Source: JBMORL01 sp049322335 (lineage in GTDB: Bacteria > Bacteroidota > Bacteroidia > Flavobacteriales_D > UBA2798). From it: 64,000 bases of DNA. This document shows, piece by piece, positions 52,075-60,592 of this stretch. The translations under genes and the position numbers were made by a program. Each line of letters begins with the position of its first letter. Within the stretch, counting starts at the first letter, position 1. The notes below the pieces were generated by a model. The model made no database searches and was not told the origin of the DNA. It was given only the letters and a program-made list of their open reading frames with translations. The DNA is taken from contig JBMORL010000105.1 of assembly GCA_049322335.1 (NCBI GenBank), forward strand, positions 3,344 through 67,343, written 5' to 3'.

Positions 52075-53402
52075 GAACCGAAGAATTTTCCATAAAAAAA
52101 ACAGACAAGTGGCTGCTTGTTTTATATTTCTTTATGGTAATTATTGGGATACTGAACATTTATTCTACCAAATTTAATCCCGATCATCCCGAAATTTGGA
52201 ACCAGGATGAAGAATACGGCAAACAAATAACGTGGTTCGGATTATCGTTGCTTGCCGGTGGATTTATATTGTTGCTGGAGGGAAACTTTATTAAAAAATT
52301 TGCTTACCAGTTTTATGGGGTAGTTTGTTTGCTGCTGGTAGCTGTTTTACTTGTTGGGGTAGAAAAAAACGGAGCTAAAGCCTGGTTTGGTATAGGAAAT
52401 TTCGGAATACAGCCTTCTGAGTTTGCCAAAGTGGGCGTAAGTCTTGCCCTTGCTAAATTTTTGAGCACACCCAATATCAAGCTCACTGATAAAAATTCGA
52501 GAATAAGTACTTTTCTTTTTATTGCAGTCCCGGCCGCTCTTATTCAGCTTCAACCTGACACAGGCACAAACATCGTGTTTATGGCTTTTATCCTGGTACT
52601 GTATCGCGAAGGCATGAGCGGGAATTTTTTGCTGTTCGGATTATTGGCACTTATTCTGGGTGTTTTAACACTGATGACCAAAGACGGAAGCATGGATATT
52701 TTATTTACCGGCATTACCGTTGATGGAAATACAGGAATGACGATAATCATTACACTGCTTTCTGTTCTTTCATTTTTTCTAATACGGCAGTTTGTTATGA
52801 AAAGAAACCGGAGAGCTGCCTACACATTCCTGGTAATTGCGTGGCTGGCCAGCATAGGATTAATTTTCAGCGTAAATTATGCCTACCATCATGTTTTGGG
52901 AAAACACCAGCGCGAAAGAATAGACATCAGCCTTGGATTAGTGGAAGATCCGGATGGGAAAGGATATAACCAGGATCGCGCTAAAGCAGCAATTGGTTCA
53001 GGAGGATTCTGGGGAAAAGGGTTTATGAACTCTACTCTTTCCAATGCAGGACTAAAGCATGTTCCCATGCATAGTACTGATTTTATTTACTGCACCCTGA
53101 GCGAAGAATGGGGATTTGCGGGTTCGGTTACGGTAATTATTCTTTTTGTAATTCTTTTATTCCGGATCATCATTATTGCTGAACGGCAACGTTCACAATT
53201 TACCCGGATCTTTGCCTATTCGGTGGCTTGTATTATTTTCTTTCATTTTCTTATCAATATAGGAATGGAAATCGGGCTGGGACCCGTTATTGGTATTCCG
53301 CTTCCCTTTTTCAGCTATGGCGGATCATCACTTATTGCCTTTTCGATTTTGATTTTCATTTTGATTAAACTGGACGCAGAACGACTGGATATTTTGAGAT
53401 AA
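52071..53402 (+). CDS. rodA: Peptidoglycan glycosyltransferase RodA (SEDS family)
   Basis: 443 residues with about ten membrane helices. SEDS marks include NGAKAWFGIGNFGIQPSEFAK, FIYCTLSEEWGFAGSV and IGIPLPFFSYGGSSL. RodA polymerises glycan strands from lipid II and pairs with the PBP2 encoded just upstream. An extra segment between the halves (about 220-290, including HHVLGKHQRERIDIS) is longer than in E. coli RodA, as usual in Bacteroidota. It is followed only 12 bp later by the histidine kinase gene. Confidence 0.97.
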   Translation: MRTEEFSIKKTDKWLLVLYFFMVIIGILNIYSTKFNPDHPEIWNQDEEYGKQITWFGLSLLAGGFILLLEGNFIKKFAYQFYGVVCLLLVAVLLVGVEKNGAKAWFGIGNFGIQPSEFAKVGVSLALAKFLSTPNIKLTDKNSRISTFLFIAVPAALIQLQPDTGTNIVFMAFILVLYREGMSGNFLLFGLLALILGVLTLMTKDGSMDILFTGITVDGNTGMTIIITLLSVLSFFLIRQFVMKRNRRAAYTFLVIAWLASIGLIFSVNYAYHHVLGKHQRERIDISLGLVEDPDGKGYNQDRAKAAIGSGGFWGKGFMNSTLSNAGLKHVPMHSTDFIYCTLSEEWGFAGSVTVIILFVILLFRIIIIAERQRSQFTRIFAYSVACIIFFHFLINIGMEIGLGPVIGIPLPFFSYGGSSLIAFSILIFILIKLDAERLDILR

Positions 53403-53414
53403 TTTTTTCGGTAA

Positions 53415-55289
53415 ATGAAATTAACGAACAAACCGCTCTCCTTTTTTATAACAGTAGCCTGTATTTTACTGTTCAACCTGAACATATCCGCAGGCACCGA
53501 AGATCTTATTCAAAATTACCGGCAGCAATGCGATTCTTCCGGAAAATACATGAGATCTGATCCTTCCAGAGCACTGACTTATGCCACCAACGCCCTTGAA
53601 ACTGCACGCCTTTTGAAAGATGAAGAAAAACTGGCAGACGCCTATCTTCAACTGGGAATTATCCATCGCATCAGCGGAAATCTTCCTCAATCAGAAAATT
53701 TTCTTGAAAAAGCAGTTTTACTGGGCAGAAAATATGAATCTTACCCGGTTATTCTGAAAGAATCGGGTATTACACTCAAACAACAGAATAAGTTCAGTAA
53801 GTCACTTGACCGTTATATTGAAGCCCTTAAAATTTTCGAAGAGAAAAAAATGACGGATGAAGTGGCCATGATGTATAACAATATCGGGCGATTACATTTT
53901 GCCATGAACGATAATGAAAAAGCAATGGAGTATTACCGGAAAAGCATGCAGCTGCGTAAACCGGAAAATAATCCCCGTTCGTATGGAATTTCATTGCATA
54001 ATATTGGCGCTGTAATGGAAAAACAAAACCGTAAGGACTCGGCACTTATCTATTACCGGAAAGCGTTGCTGGCCTATGAAACGCAAAACGACCCTATTCT
54101 TATTGCTTATGGCCATGCTTCGGTTGGAAAACTTTTGCCCGATACCGATTCGGCCGAATTTCACCTGGTGAAAAGCCTTGAAATAAGGCAACGTCTTCAA
54201 CTGGGTGCTGATATACTGGAATCACTTCTTTACCTGGCAGAATTAAGAACAAAGCAAAACCGTAACGAAGAAGCTATCCGATTATACACTGATGTGTATG
54301 AAAAATCTGTTTCTAAAAATAATTATTCTTATGCATTCAGTTCTGCTGAAGCCCTTGCAGAGTTATACCGTAAACAAAATAATTTTTCACGATCTGATTA
54401 TTTCCAAACCAAAGCTTCAGAATGGAAAGATTCTATTTATTACCAGGAAAAAAAGGTGAAGGAACTGGGATTTGATTTCAGGATGAAAGAAATCAGGCAG
54501 GCCGAATATATCGAAAACCGGGAACTGGAATTGCGGGCATCACAGGCCGAGCTGGAAAAAGAACAGCAAAAAAGCCTTTTCCGCACTACCATTCTCATTT
54601 TTTCGCTGTTGATCCTTGCTCTTTTATTTTATTTTTTCTTTCAGCAGCAAAGAAAAAACATGGAACTGAAAAAACAAAATGAGATCATCAGCCAAAAACG
54701 GGCAGAAAATGAAATTCTTGTAAAAGAAGTTCATCACCGGGTAAAAAACAATCTTCATACTGTGTTGAGTATGCTGCGAATGGAAAAAAGAAGAAAAGAT
54801 CCTTCTTCGGTTGGATTGGACACAAGCCGCCTCGAAAACCGGATAATGAATATTTCCATGATTCACGAGATTTTATATAATTATAAAGACCTGACTGTTA
54901 TTTCGCTGAATGAATATCTTTCAGCTGTTGCCGGAAATATAGTAAATATGTATCCGCATATCCCCATCCGTCTTTCCGTTTCAGGCGACAGTCATACCGA
55001 TGCCGATAAAGCTTTGTATATCGGCCAGATGTTTTCTGAATTAATTACCAATTCATGCAAACATGCTTTTGAGAATACTTCACATCCCGAAATAAACATA
55101 CATATCAAAAATAAACCGGATGAAATTTCAATTTCCTGTTCTGATAACGGACCGGGGATAAAAATTCCTTCGGGAAAAGATTCCTTCGGGAAAAAACTGA
55201 TCGAATCACACGGAAAAAAACTGAATGCCATAACCACCGAAAGTTCGGATAACGGATATCATTTTCATTTAACCCTTAAAAAGAAATGA
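53415..55289 (+). CDS. TPR sensor histidine kinase (HisKA_2 type)
   Basis: 624 residues. A signal peptide (ITVACILLFNLNISAG) precedes a TPR domain (about 30-340; YLQLGIIHRISGNLPQSENF, AMMYNNIGRLHFAMNDNEKAM) that should lie in the periplasm. One membrane helix follows (TTILIFSLLILALLFYFFF), then a coiled linker and a HisKA_2 dimerisation/phosphoacceptor region VKEVHHRVKNNLHTVLSML with the His at about 440. The ATP-binding domain has the N-box FSELITNSCKHAFEN and SCSDNGPGIKIP. The signal it senses is unknown. It overlaps the response regulator by 4 bp and lies 12 bp after rodA. Confidence 0.93.
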   Translation: MKLTNKPLSFFITVACILLFNLNISAGTEDLIQNYRQQCDSSGKYMRSDPSRALTYATNALETARLLKDEEKLADAYLQLGIIHRISGNLPQSENFLEKAVLLGRKYESYPVILKESGITLKQQNKFSKSLDRYIEALKIFEEKKMTDEVAMMYNNIGRLHFAMNDNEKAMEYYRKSMQLRKPENNPRSYGISLHNIGAVMEKQNRKDSALIYYRKALLAYETQNDPILIAYGHASVGKLLPDTDSAEFHLVKSLEIRQRLQLGADILESLLYLAELRTKQNRNEEAIRLYTDVYEKSVSKNNYSYAFSSAEALAELYRKQNNFSRSDYFQTKASEWKDSIYYQEKKVKELGFDFRMKEIRQAEYIENRELELRASQAELEKEQQKSLFRTTILIFSLLILALLFYFFFQQQRKNMELKKQNEIISQKRAENEILVKEVHHRVKNNLHTVLSMLRMEKRRKDPSSVGLDTSRLENRIMNISMIHEILYNYKDLTVISLNEYLSAVAGNIVNMYPHIPIRLSVSGDSHTDADKALYIGQMFSELITNSCKHAFENTSHPEINIHIKNKPDEISISCSDNGPGIKIPSGKDSFGKKLIESHGKKLNAITTESSDNGYHFHLTLKKK

Positions 55290-55996
55290 AAAAAACAATA
55301 GGAATAGTAGAAGATGATGTTTTTATCGCCTCCGACCTGGCCGAAATGCTGGAAGAAATGAACTATGAAGTAGTGTGGACAGTCCATTCGCCTTCTGACG
55401 CTATTACACAAATAAAAATAAATCCTCCCGGCTTAATCCTGATGGATATCCACCTGAATGAAGTGGTAGATGGCATTCACCTGGCAGGAATTATCAAATC
55501 AGAATATAAAATTCCCGTAATTTTCACCACTGCTTTCAGCGACCCCGCCACTCTTCAGCGCGTAAAAAATGTTTCACCATTCGGATATGTTGTAAAACCG
55601 TACACCGCTTCCGGCATACGTATTGCTATCGAACTTGCCTTTGCAAGAACAGAAGAGGAGACTGAAATAAAAAAAGATGAACCGGATAATGCCATTTTTA
55701 TCAACAGCACCAGCGGAATGGTACGCGTAAATAATGATGAAATATGGTATATAGAAGCATTTGATTATTACGCCAACATTTTTACAGCCAGTGGAAAAAT
55801 ACTGGCAAAAATGACTTTGGGAGAAGTACTTGATTCCATCAAAAACGAACAAATTGTCAGAGTACATAAATCCTTTGCGGTTCATATCAGTCACATAGGA
55901 AAAATAAAGAATAACGAAATTCACATTGGCGATAAAAAAATTCCCATCGGCAGGGCTTATAAAGAAGACCTTAAAAAAAGGATAAAGATACTGTAG
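55286..55996 (+). CDS. LytTR-family response regulator
   Basis: 236 residues. The receiver domain has the acidic pocket (Glu9, Asp10, Asp11), phosphoacceptor Asp54 in LILMDIHLNE, and Lys104 in YVVKPYT. The C-terminal LytTR DNA-binding domain starts near 130 (NDEIWYIEAFDYYANIF, VRVHKSFAVHISHIGKIKNN). It is the cognate partner of the upstream kinase (ATGA overlap). Targets are unknown; with the kinase it closes the mre/PBP2/rodA run, so wall synthesis is a plausible but unproven theme. Confidence 0.95.
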   Translation: MKKTIGIVEDDVFIASDLAEMLEEMNYEVVWTVHSPSDAITQIKINPPGLILMDIHLNEVVDGIHLAGIIKSEYKIPVIFTTAFSDPATLQRVKNVSPFGYVVKPYTASGIRIAIELAFARTEEETEIKKDEPDNAIFINSTSGMVRVNNDEIWYIEAFDYYANIFTASGKILAKMTLGEVLDSIKNEQIVRVHKSFAVHISHIGKIKNNEIHIGDKKIPIGRAYKEDLKKRIKIL

Positions 55997-56100
55997 TTGC
56001 CTCCGCCTGTCGTTTACTGAAAATACATGCCGTTCACTGACTTTATTTTCCGGTTTCACCGGCTGTGGATAGGTTTGCATCATAATTAAAATCAAACGTC

Positions 56101-57180
56101 ATGAAAAACCAATTTCCTTATCTTATGTTCCTGCTGGTAGCCGCCCTTTTCCTGGGAAGCTGTGGAGAAAAACAAGCCGGCAATAAAACCGAAGCGGCTC
56201 CTGAAAAAAAAGCCGATCCTGAACTGGAAAAACACATCGATGCCCTTGCCGCCTGCGAACAACAAAATATCGATTGCGATGCCTATAATAAAGCATCAGA
56301 ATATATCCAGGCACAATGCAAAGACGAACAAAAATGCAAAACCGTAGTTGAAGGTCTATTTATCATGATTGAAAAAGGACCTTCCGGAAAATCACAGGCC
56401 GCGGCACATGCCGCCAACTTCTGGACCAACGGATCATTCAGGGAAAATGCAGCGTACGGACACATTGTATTAAATGCGCTGAAGAAAGAAAAATATGAAC
56501 AGAACAATTATGCCGGTGCACAACTCGGACAATTGCTGGCAGGATGGATAAATACCAGCGATGAACAACTGGGCAGTGATATTATGAACGCCATTAAAGA
56601 CAAAAATATTGAACAAAGAGGCAGAATTGAACTTATACGTCTTGCACCATCCGAGGCATTGGGAAAAAATGATTTTTTCAATATGCTTACTGCAATAATA
56701 AATGATGCCGATGAAAATAAAGATGTGAGAATACAGGCGCTGAATGTTTTATGGAGAACACAAAACGAAGACCTGAAAGCTTCCACCCGTTCTATGTATG
56801 AAGGAATGTTGTCTAATCCCGATATTTTGATGGCAGGAAGCTCCATGCTCGGGCTGGGCTACCTGAAATCTTATGCCAGCTATGAAACAATAGAAAAAAA
56901 ATTAACTGAAACCAAAGACAACCAGGACTGGTGTTACTACGGAAGTTATGTGTTGAGTGAATTATTGAGAGACAGTGGCGACAACATGGACAAAAACAAG
57001 GTATTTACATTGGTAAAAATGCTCATCTCCAATAAAAACGTAACCGCTTACTATCGCAGTTATTATGTTTCAACTCTTATTGCTATCGATAACGCAGCTT
57101 CAAAAGGATTACTGAATCAGCTCAAAGCTTCAGGAGAAAAAGAGATTGTTGATGAGATCAATCAACGTATGACAAAATAA
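56101..57180 (+). CDS. HEAT-like repeat lipoprotein
   Basis: 359 residues. The signal (YLMFLLVAALFLGSC) has a lipobox LGSC with Cys21. A short Cys-rich charged region follows (LAACEQQNIDCDAY, QCKDEQKCKTV), possibly disulfide-linked. The rest is paired helices resembling HEAT/ARM repeats (EQRGRIELIRLAPSEALG, DVRIQALNVLWRTQNEDLK). It is probably an envelope scaffold or binding protein; no enzyme motif is seen. The gene stands alone and ends at a strong terminator. Confidence 0.85.
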   Translation: MKNQFPYLMFLLVAALFLGSCGEKQAGNKTEAAPEKKADPELEKHIDALAACEQQNIDCDAYNKASEYIQAQCKDEQKCKTVVEGLFIMIEKGPSGKSQAAAHAANFWTNGSFRENAAYGHIVLNALKKEKYEQNNYAGAQLGQLLAGWINTSDEQLGSDIMNAIKDKNIEQRGRIELIRLAPSEALGKNDFFNMLTAIINDADENKDVRIQALNVLWRTQNEDLKASTRSMYEGMLSNPDILMAGSSMLGLGYLKSYASYETIEKKLTETKDNQDWCYYGSYVLSELLRDSGDNMDKNKVFTLVKMLISNKNVTAYYRSYYVSTLIAIDNAASKGLLNQLKASGEKEIVDEINQRMTK

Positions 57181-57197
57181 TTTTTTCAGGGTTAAGG

Positions 57198-57225
57198 AAA
57201 ACAGGGTGATACGTCATCCTGTTTT
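57198..57225 (+). terminator. Rho-independent terminator after the HEAT-like lipoprotein gene
   Basis: aaaacagggtga pairs with tcatcctgtttt (one G-T pair) around tacg, a 12-bp stem followed by further T residues. Confidence 0.9.
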
Positions 57226-57647
57226 TATTTTACAATAAATAAGAAATGACATCAGTCATTTTTACAACTCAGAAATATATAGTTAAACTATTTGTTTACT
57301 ACCTGATTAAGTTTAGAATGGAAAGATGGATTGAAGGAGAAAAAGGAGAGTTGGTTTGAGAAAAGCCTTTTATTTTGAGTAGAAATGCAGCTCAAACAAA
57401 TGTTTATTTTTAAATTTTGTCCGGAATGCAATCGAAATGAAATCAAAAGCAAAATTCCGGGATTGGTAACGAATCAAACCACCAGGCCGCGATTTTTCCG
57501 GGTTAAATATTTGGATATAATAAAAAATAATTTATATATTGATTTTCAACTATTTATGGTATTTTAGCATATTTTTATAGCTTATTTTACAATTTTTTAC
57601 CCTATTTTTATGGCAAATAATTAAATATTTTACCATAATTTTGTGAC
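57226..57647 (+). promoter_or_regulatory. Long AT-rich upstream region of the second DUF4143 ATPase, with promoter box
   Basis: About 420 bp with no credible gene; a 60-codon frame at 57385 is low complexity and runs into the repeats. From 57536 to 57640 imperfect AT repeats occur (tatttttatagc at about 57570, tatttttatggc at about 57603, attttacc/attttagc ends). A TAATTTTG box at 57636-57643 followed by TGAC ends 4 bases before the ATG. The string TAATTTTGTGAC is shared exactly with the promoter of the other DUF4143 gene (37163). Confidence 0.45.
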
Positions 57648-59000
57648 ATGATAAAAAGAGAAATATTGCAGGAGCTAAAGAACTGGGCTGTTAAGAAAAA
57701 CCGTAAACCTATGGTTTTAAGGGGAGCAAGGCAAGTAGGGAAAACCACTGTTGTAAATGAATTTTCAAAAAATTTCACTCAATATATCCGGTTAAATCTC
57801 GAATTACCGGAAGATAAAAAACCGTTTCGCAATTTTTCAACCATAGAAAACCTGGTTCAAACTATTTTTATTTCGAAAGGAAAACAATATTCATTGCGAA
57901 AAAATACTTTGTTATTTATAGACGAAATACAGGAGGTGCCGGAAGCATTTAACCTGCTCAGGTATTTTTATGAAGAAATTCCTGAGATGCCGGTAATTGT
58001 TGCCGGATCTTTACTGGAGACCTTATTTCAACGAGACCTGCAATTTCCGGTAGGGCGGGTAGAATTTCTGGTTATGCGGCCGGTTTCGTTTTATGAATTC
58101 TTACAGGCAACCAACGAAAAACCTGCCATAAAGGAATTTGAAAAAGTTCCGGTATCACTAAATGCGCATGAAAAATTGATCACACTTTTTCATACCTATG
58201 CGTTAATTGGCGGAATGCCTGAAATTGTAAAAACATGGATGGAGACAAAAGACATTACCGCTTTGTCTTCTGTCTACGATTCCCTCATCACATCCTATTC
58301 TGAAGACGTTGAAAAATATGCCAACTCAGAAAAACAAACCCAGGTATTACGCCACGTTATTCAAACTTCGTTTATTGAAGCCGGCAAACGAATCAAGTTT
58401 CAGAATTTCGGAAAATCAGCTTATGGTTCAAGAGAAGTAGCTGAAGCTTTCAGGACACTGGAAAAGGTTTTTCTCCTTCACCTGATTTATCCTTTTACAG
58501 GATATAAATTACCCATTGAACCCGAATTGCAAAAGTCGCCCCGGCTCCATTTACTGGATACCGGGCTTATCAATTACAAAGCCGGGTTACAAGCCGAATT
58601 AATAGGAACAAAAGACCTGAATGCCGTTTACCAGGGAAAAATAATTGAACATCTTATTGGACAGGAAATACTATCTAAGGCATATAGCCCTCTTGCCGCT
58701 TTACAATTTTGGGTAAGAGAAAAAAACACATCCACAGCAGAAGTAGATTATCTTATCCATTACAAAGGAAAAATAATTCCCGTTGAAGTTAAATCAGGAA
58801 AAACAGGTAAACTAAAATCACTTCATTTGTTTATGGATGAATCGCCTTCAACTGTGGCCATTCGGTTTTACAGAGGTGAATTTTCGGTTACAGAAACAGT
58901 AACACCCAATGGAAAAAAATTCAGGTTATTAAATTTACCCTATTACCTGGTTTCTAAAATAGAAGATTACCTTATTATGTTTGAAAAACAGAAAAAGTGA
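57648..59000 (+). CDS. AAA_14/DUF4143 ATPase (ATP-binding protein), second copy
   Basis: 450 residues. AAA domain with Walker A GARQVGKTT (26-34), Walker B TLLFIDEIQEVPEAF and VAGSLLETLF. The C-terminal DUF4143 region shows RLHLLDTGLINYKAGL, FWVREKNTSTAEVDYLIHY and IIPVEVKSGKTGKLKSL, where Glu-Asp/E-V-K recalls a PD-(D/E)XK nuclease core. It is only distantly similar to the protein at 37191, so they are separate acquisitions or old paralogues instead of a recent duplication. It lies beside a transposase and the inverted-repeat cassette in the accessory end of the window. Confidence 0.94.
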   Translation: MIKREILQELKNWAVKKNRKPMVLRGARQVGKTTVVNEFSKNFTQYIRLNLELPEDKKPFRNFSTIENLVQTIFISKGKQYSLRKNTLLFIDEIQEVPEAFNLLRYFYEEIPEMPVIVAGSLLETLFQRDLQFPVGRVEFLVMRPVSFYEFLQATNEKPAIKEFEKVPVSLNAHEKLITLFHTYALIGGMPEIVKTWMETKDITALSSVYDSLITSYSEDVEKYANSEKQTQVLRHVIQTSFIEAGKRIKFQNFGKSAYGSREVAEAFRTLEKVFLLHLIYPFTGYKLPIEPELQKSPRLHLLDTGLINYKAGLQAELIGTKDLNAVYQGKIIEHLIGQEILSKAYSPLAALQFWVREKNTSTAEVDYLIHYKGKIIPVEVKSGKTGKLKSLHLFMDESPSTVAIRFYRGEFSVTETVTPNGKKFRLLNLPYYLVSKIEDYLIMFEKQKK

Positions 59001-59103
59001 TTTGTAAATTTTCCAGTTAAAATCGGGTATCTGTTTTATTATTTAACATCCAACACGAAAAGTCTTCCGTATTTCATGTAATTAACAACTAATCTGATAA
59101 TAC

Positions 59104-60423
59104 ATGAAAAACAAGTACGACAGTTCTGTGGTATTTTTGTATGCCACCGGAAACGAAGATCTTTTGCCCGAAGATTTCCGGAAAAAGATTCCCTACTCCA
59201 CCATATCAACGTGGAGAAAAACCAATTTTGAAACCTATACAGGAAACGAATTCAGGTATTTTTTTGATGATGCCATGAAACTTTCCCGTCTCATTCATCA
59301 GGTGGCCGAAATGAAATCCACTATGAGATCGTTGACGCGGGCATGGTTTATTTTATCAAAATATATCCAACCTGAATTAATAAAACGTGCTTCCGACAGG
59401 TATATCAAGAAAAAAATTGTGATTGCAATTCTTCTTATCAAAAAACATATCGGATTAATAAAAACATTGAAATTATTGGGAATATCACAACCACAATTTC
59501 AGCAATGGATGCTGGAATTAAGGTTCGATTGTTCTGATTCATTTACCGATCTGTGTATGAAAAACCATCCCCGGCAATTGAATTTGTCTGAAATCAAAAA
59601 AATACGCGCTATTTTAAATGACCCGGAATGGAACCACTGGCCGGTTACTTCCCTGGCATCAAAAGCTCTTCGCGAGAATGTGGTCATTGCCAGTGCAGAT
59701 TCCTGGTATAAATACGCAAAAATTTTTGGTATTAAACGAAAACTTCAAAAGAAGACACGGAAAAAAATTGGACTGATAGCAGAATATCCCAATGAATACT
59801 GGCATTGCGATCTTACTGAATTTGAAATGGAAAATGGCAAAAAGGCATACATCACATTTGTAATGGATAATTTCTCAAAAATGATTTTAGGTTATTATGT
59901 GCGAACAGATAAAACTTTCAGGGGTGTTATTGGAGCACTAAAAATGGCCCTTGTACAAATGGAAAAAAAAGGTGACTGCTATACTACTCAACTGGTAACA
60001 GACGGTGGTAAAGAAAATGTAAATCTTAAGGTTCATGAATTTTTATTGCGTCTCACAAAACATCGTATCAAGAGAATCACAGCATTAAAAGATATTCAAT
60101 TTTCAAACTCACCTATAGAAGCTGTTCACCGTACATTGAAAGGAAGATACTTACCAAAAAAGAAATTTTATTCGATTGAAGAATTAAATGCACATTTAGA
60201 ATGGGCTGTAAATGATTACAATCACCGGCCACATTACAAACATAAGCCCAGGACTCCTCATGAAGTTTATTTTAATATCCCTTTGCCCTTTGATGTAAAA
60301 GAAAGGATGAAAAAAGCAATGAAAAAACGAATAGAAAAAAACCTGAATGGAAAATGCAAACAATGCATATGCAACAAAACAGGCAAATGCCAAAAACCGG
60401 TTGAAATCGATTTATTTAATTAA
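59104..60423 (+). CDS. DDE integrase-type transposase with Cys-rich tail
   Basis: 439 residues in one uninterrupted frame. An N-terminal helix-turn-helix part (VIAILLIKKHIGLIKTLKLL) precedes an rve/IS3-like catalytic core with Asp236 (YWHCDLTEFE), Asp300 (LVTDGGKEN) and Glu339 (NSPIEAVHRTLKGRYL), a complete DDE set. YNHRPHYKHKPRTPHEVYF is the usual integrase-core end. A tail CKQCICNKTGKCQ could bind zinc. No upstream orfA or frameshift site was seen, so it is not a classic two-frame IS3. I could not find terminal inverted repeats flanking the gene, so the element's ends are unknown. Confidence 0.9.
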   Translation: MKNKYDSSVVFLYATGNEDLLPEDFRKKIPYSTISTWRKTNFETYTGNEFRYFFDDAMKLSRLIHQVAEMKSTMRSLTRAWFILSKYIQPELIKRASDRYIKKKIVIAILLIKKHIGLIKTLKLLGISQPQFQQWMLELRFDCSDSFTDLCMKNHPRQLNLSEIKKIRAILNDPEWNHWPVTSLASKALRENVVIASADSWYKYAKIFGIKRKLQKKTRKKIGLIAEYPNEYWHCDLTEFEMENGKKAYITFVMDNFSKMILGYYVRTDKTFRGVIGALKMALVQMEKKGDCYTTQLVTDGGKENVNLKVHEFLLRLTKHRIKRITALKDIQFSNSPIEAVHRTLKGRYLPKKKFYSIEELNAHLEWAVNDYNHRPHYKHKPRTPHEVYFNIPLPFDVKERMKKAMKKRIEKNLNGKCKQCICNKTGKCQKPVEIDLFN

Positions 60424-60444
60424 ATAATTGTAAAATATTGATTT

Positions 60445-60470
60445 ATAAATATATAGATATGTATATTTAT
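60445..60470 (+). terminator. AT-only hairpin after the transposase gene
   Basis: ataaatata and tatatttat pair perfectly around tagatatg, 21 bases after the transposase stop. It has only A-T pairs, so it may be a weak terminator or part of the element's end. Confidence 0.4.
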
Positions 60471-60476
60471 TCTTAC

Positions 60477-60515
60477 CTTCGGTATATCGTAGATTTAACC
60501 TCCGAAAAACCCGAA
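60477..60515 (+). repeat. Left copy of a 39-bp inverted repeat bounding the cassette
   Basis: The inner 22 bp (60494-60515, from tttaacctcc to acccgaa) are exactly inverted at 61914-61935. The outer 16 bp (cttcggtatatcgtag) also match 61937-61952 in direct orientation with one difference. In inverted alignment the full 39 bp differ at six positions, because the outer part is near-palindromic. Confidence 0.9.
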
Positions 60516-60548
60516 TAGCGGTAGGGATGAATAAGATAAAGTTTAAAT

Positions 60549-60579
60549 GGAGACTGGGTTCGAGTCCCAGCGGGATCAC
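60549..60579 (+). other. tRNA 3' fragment (T-arm and acceptor), identity unclear
   Basis: The T-arm ctggg-ttcgagt-cccag is followed by a seven-base acceptor strand cgggatc and a discriminator a. No matching 5' half (gatcccg) lies nearby, so this is a fragment, not a tRNA gene. It points into the cassette and runs into the reading frame that follows. Confidence 0.75.
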
Positions 60580-60592
60580 GGGTGTTCATTGT

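Noticed and set aside
57385..57567. 60-codon frame starting MQLKQMFIFKFCPECNRN
   Set aside because: It runs through low-complexity AT repeats that form the upstream region of the DUF4143 gene, and it has no family resemblance.
59001..59103. Terminal inverted repeat for the transposase
   Set aside because: I compared this gap with 60424-60476; only short AT strings (ttgtaaa) recur, too weak to call element ends.
60527..60592. In-frame start 22 codons upstream of the DUF2779-like gene
   Set aside because: The codons come from a tRNA T-arm fragment, giving a peptide (RLGSSPSGIT) typical of frames that overlap tRNA sequence.
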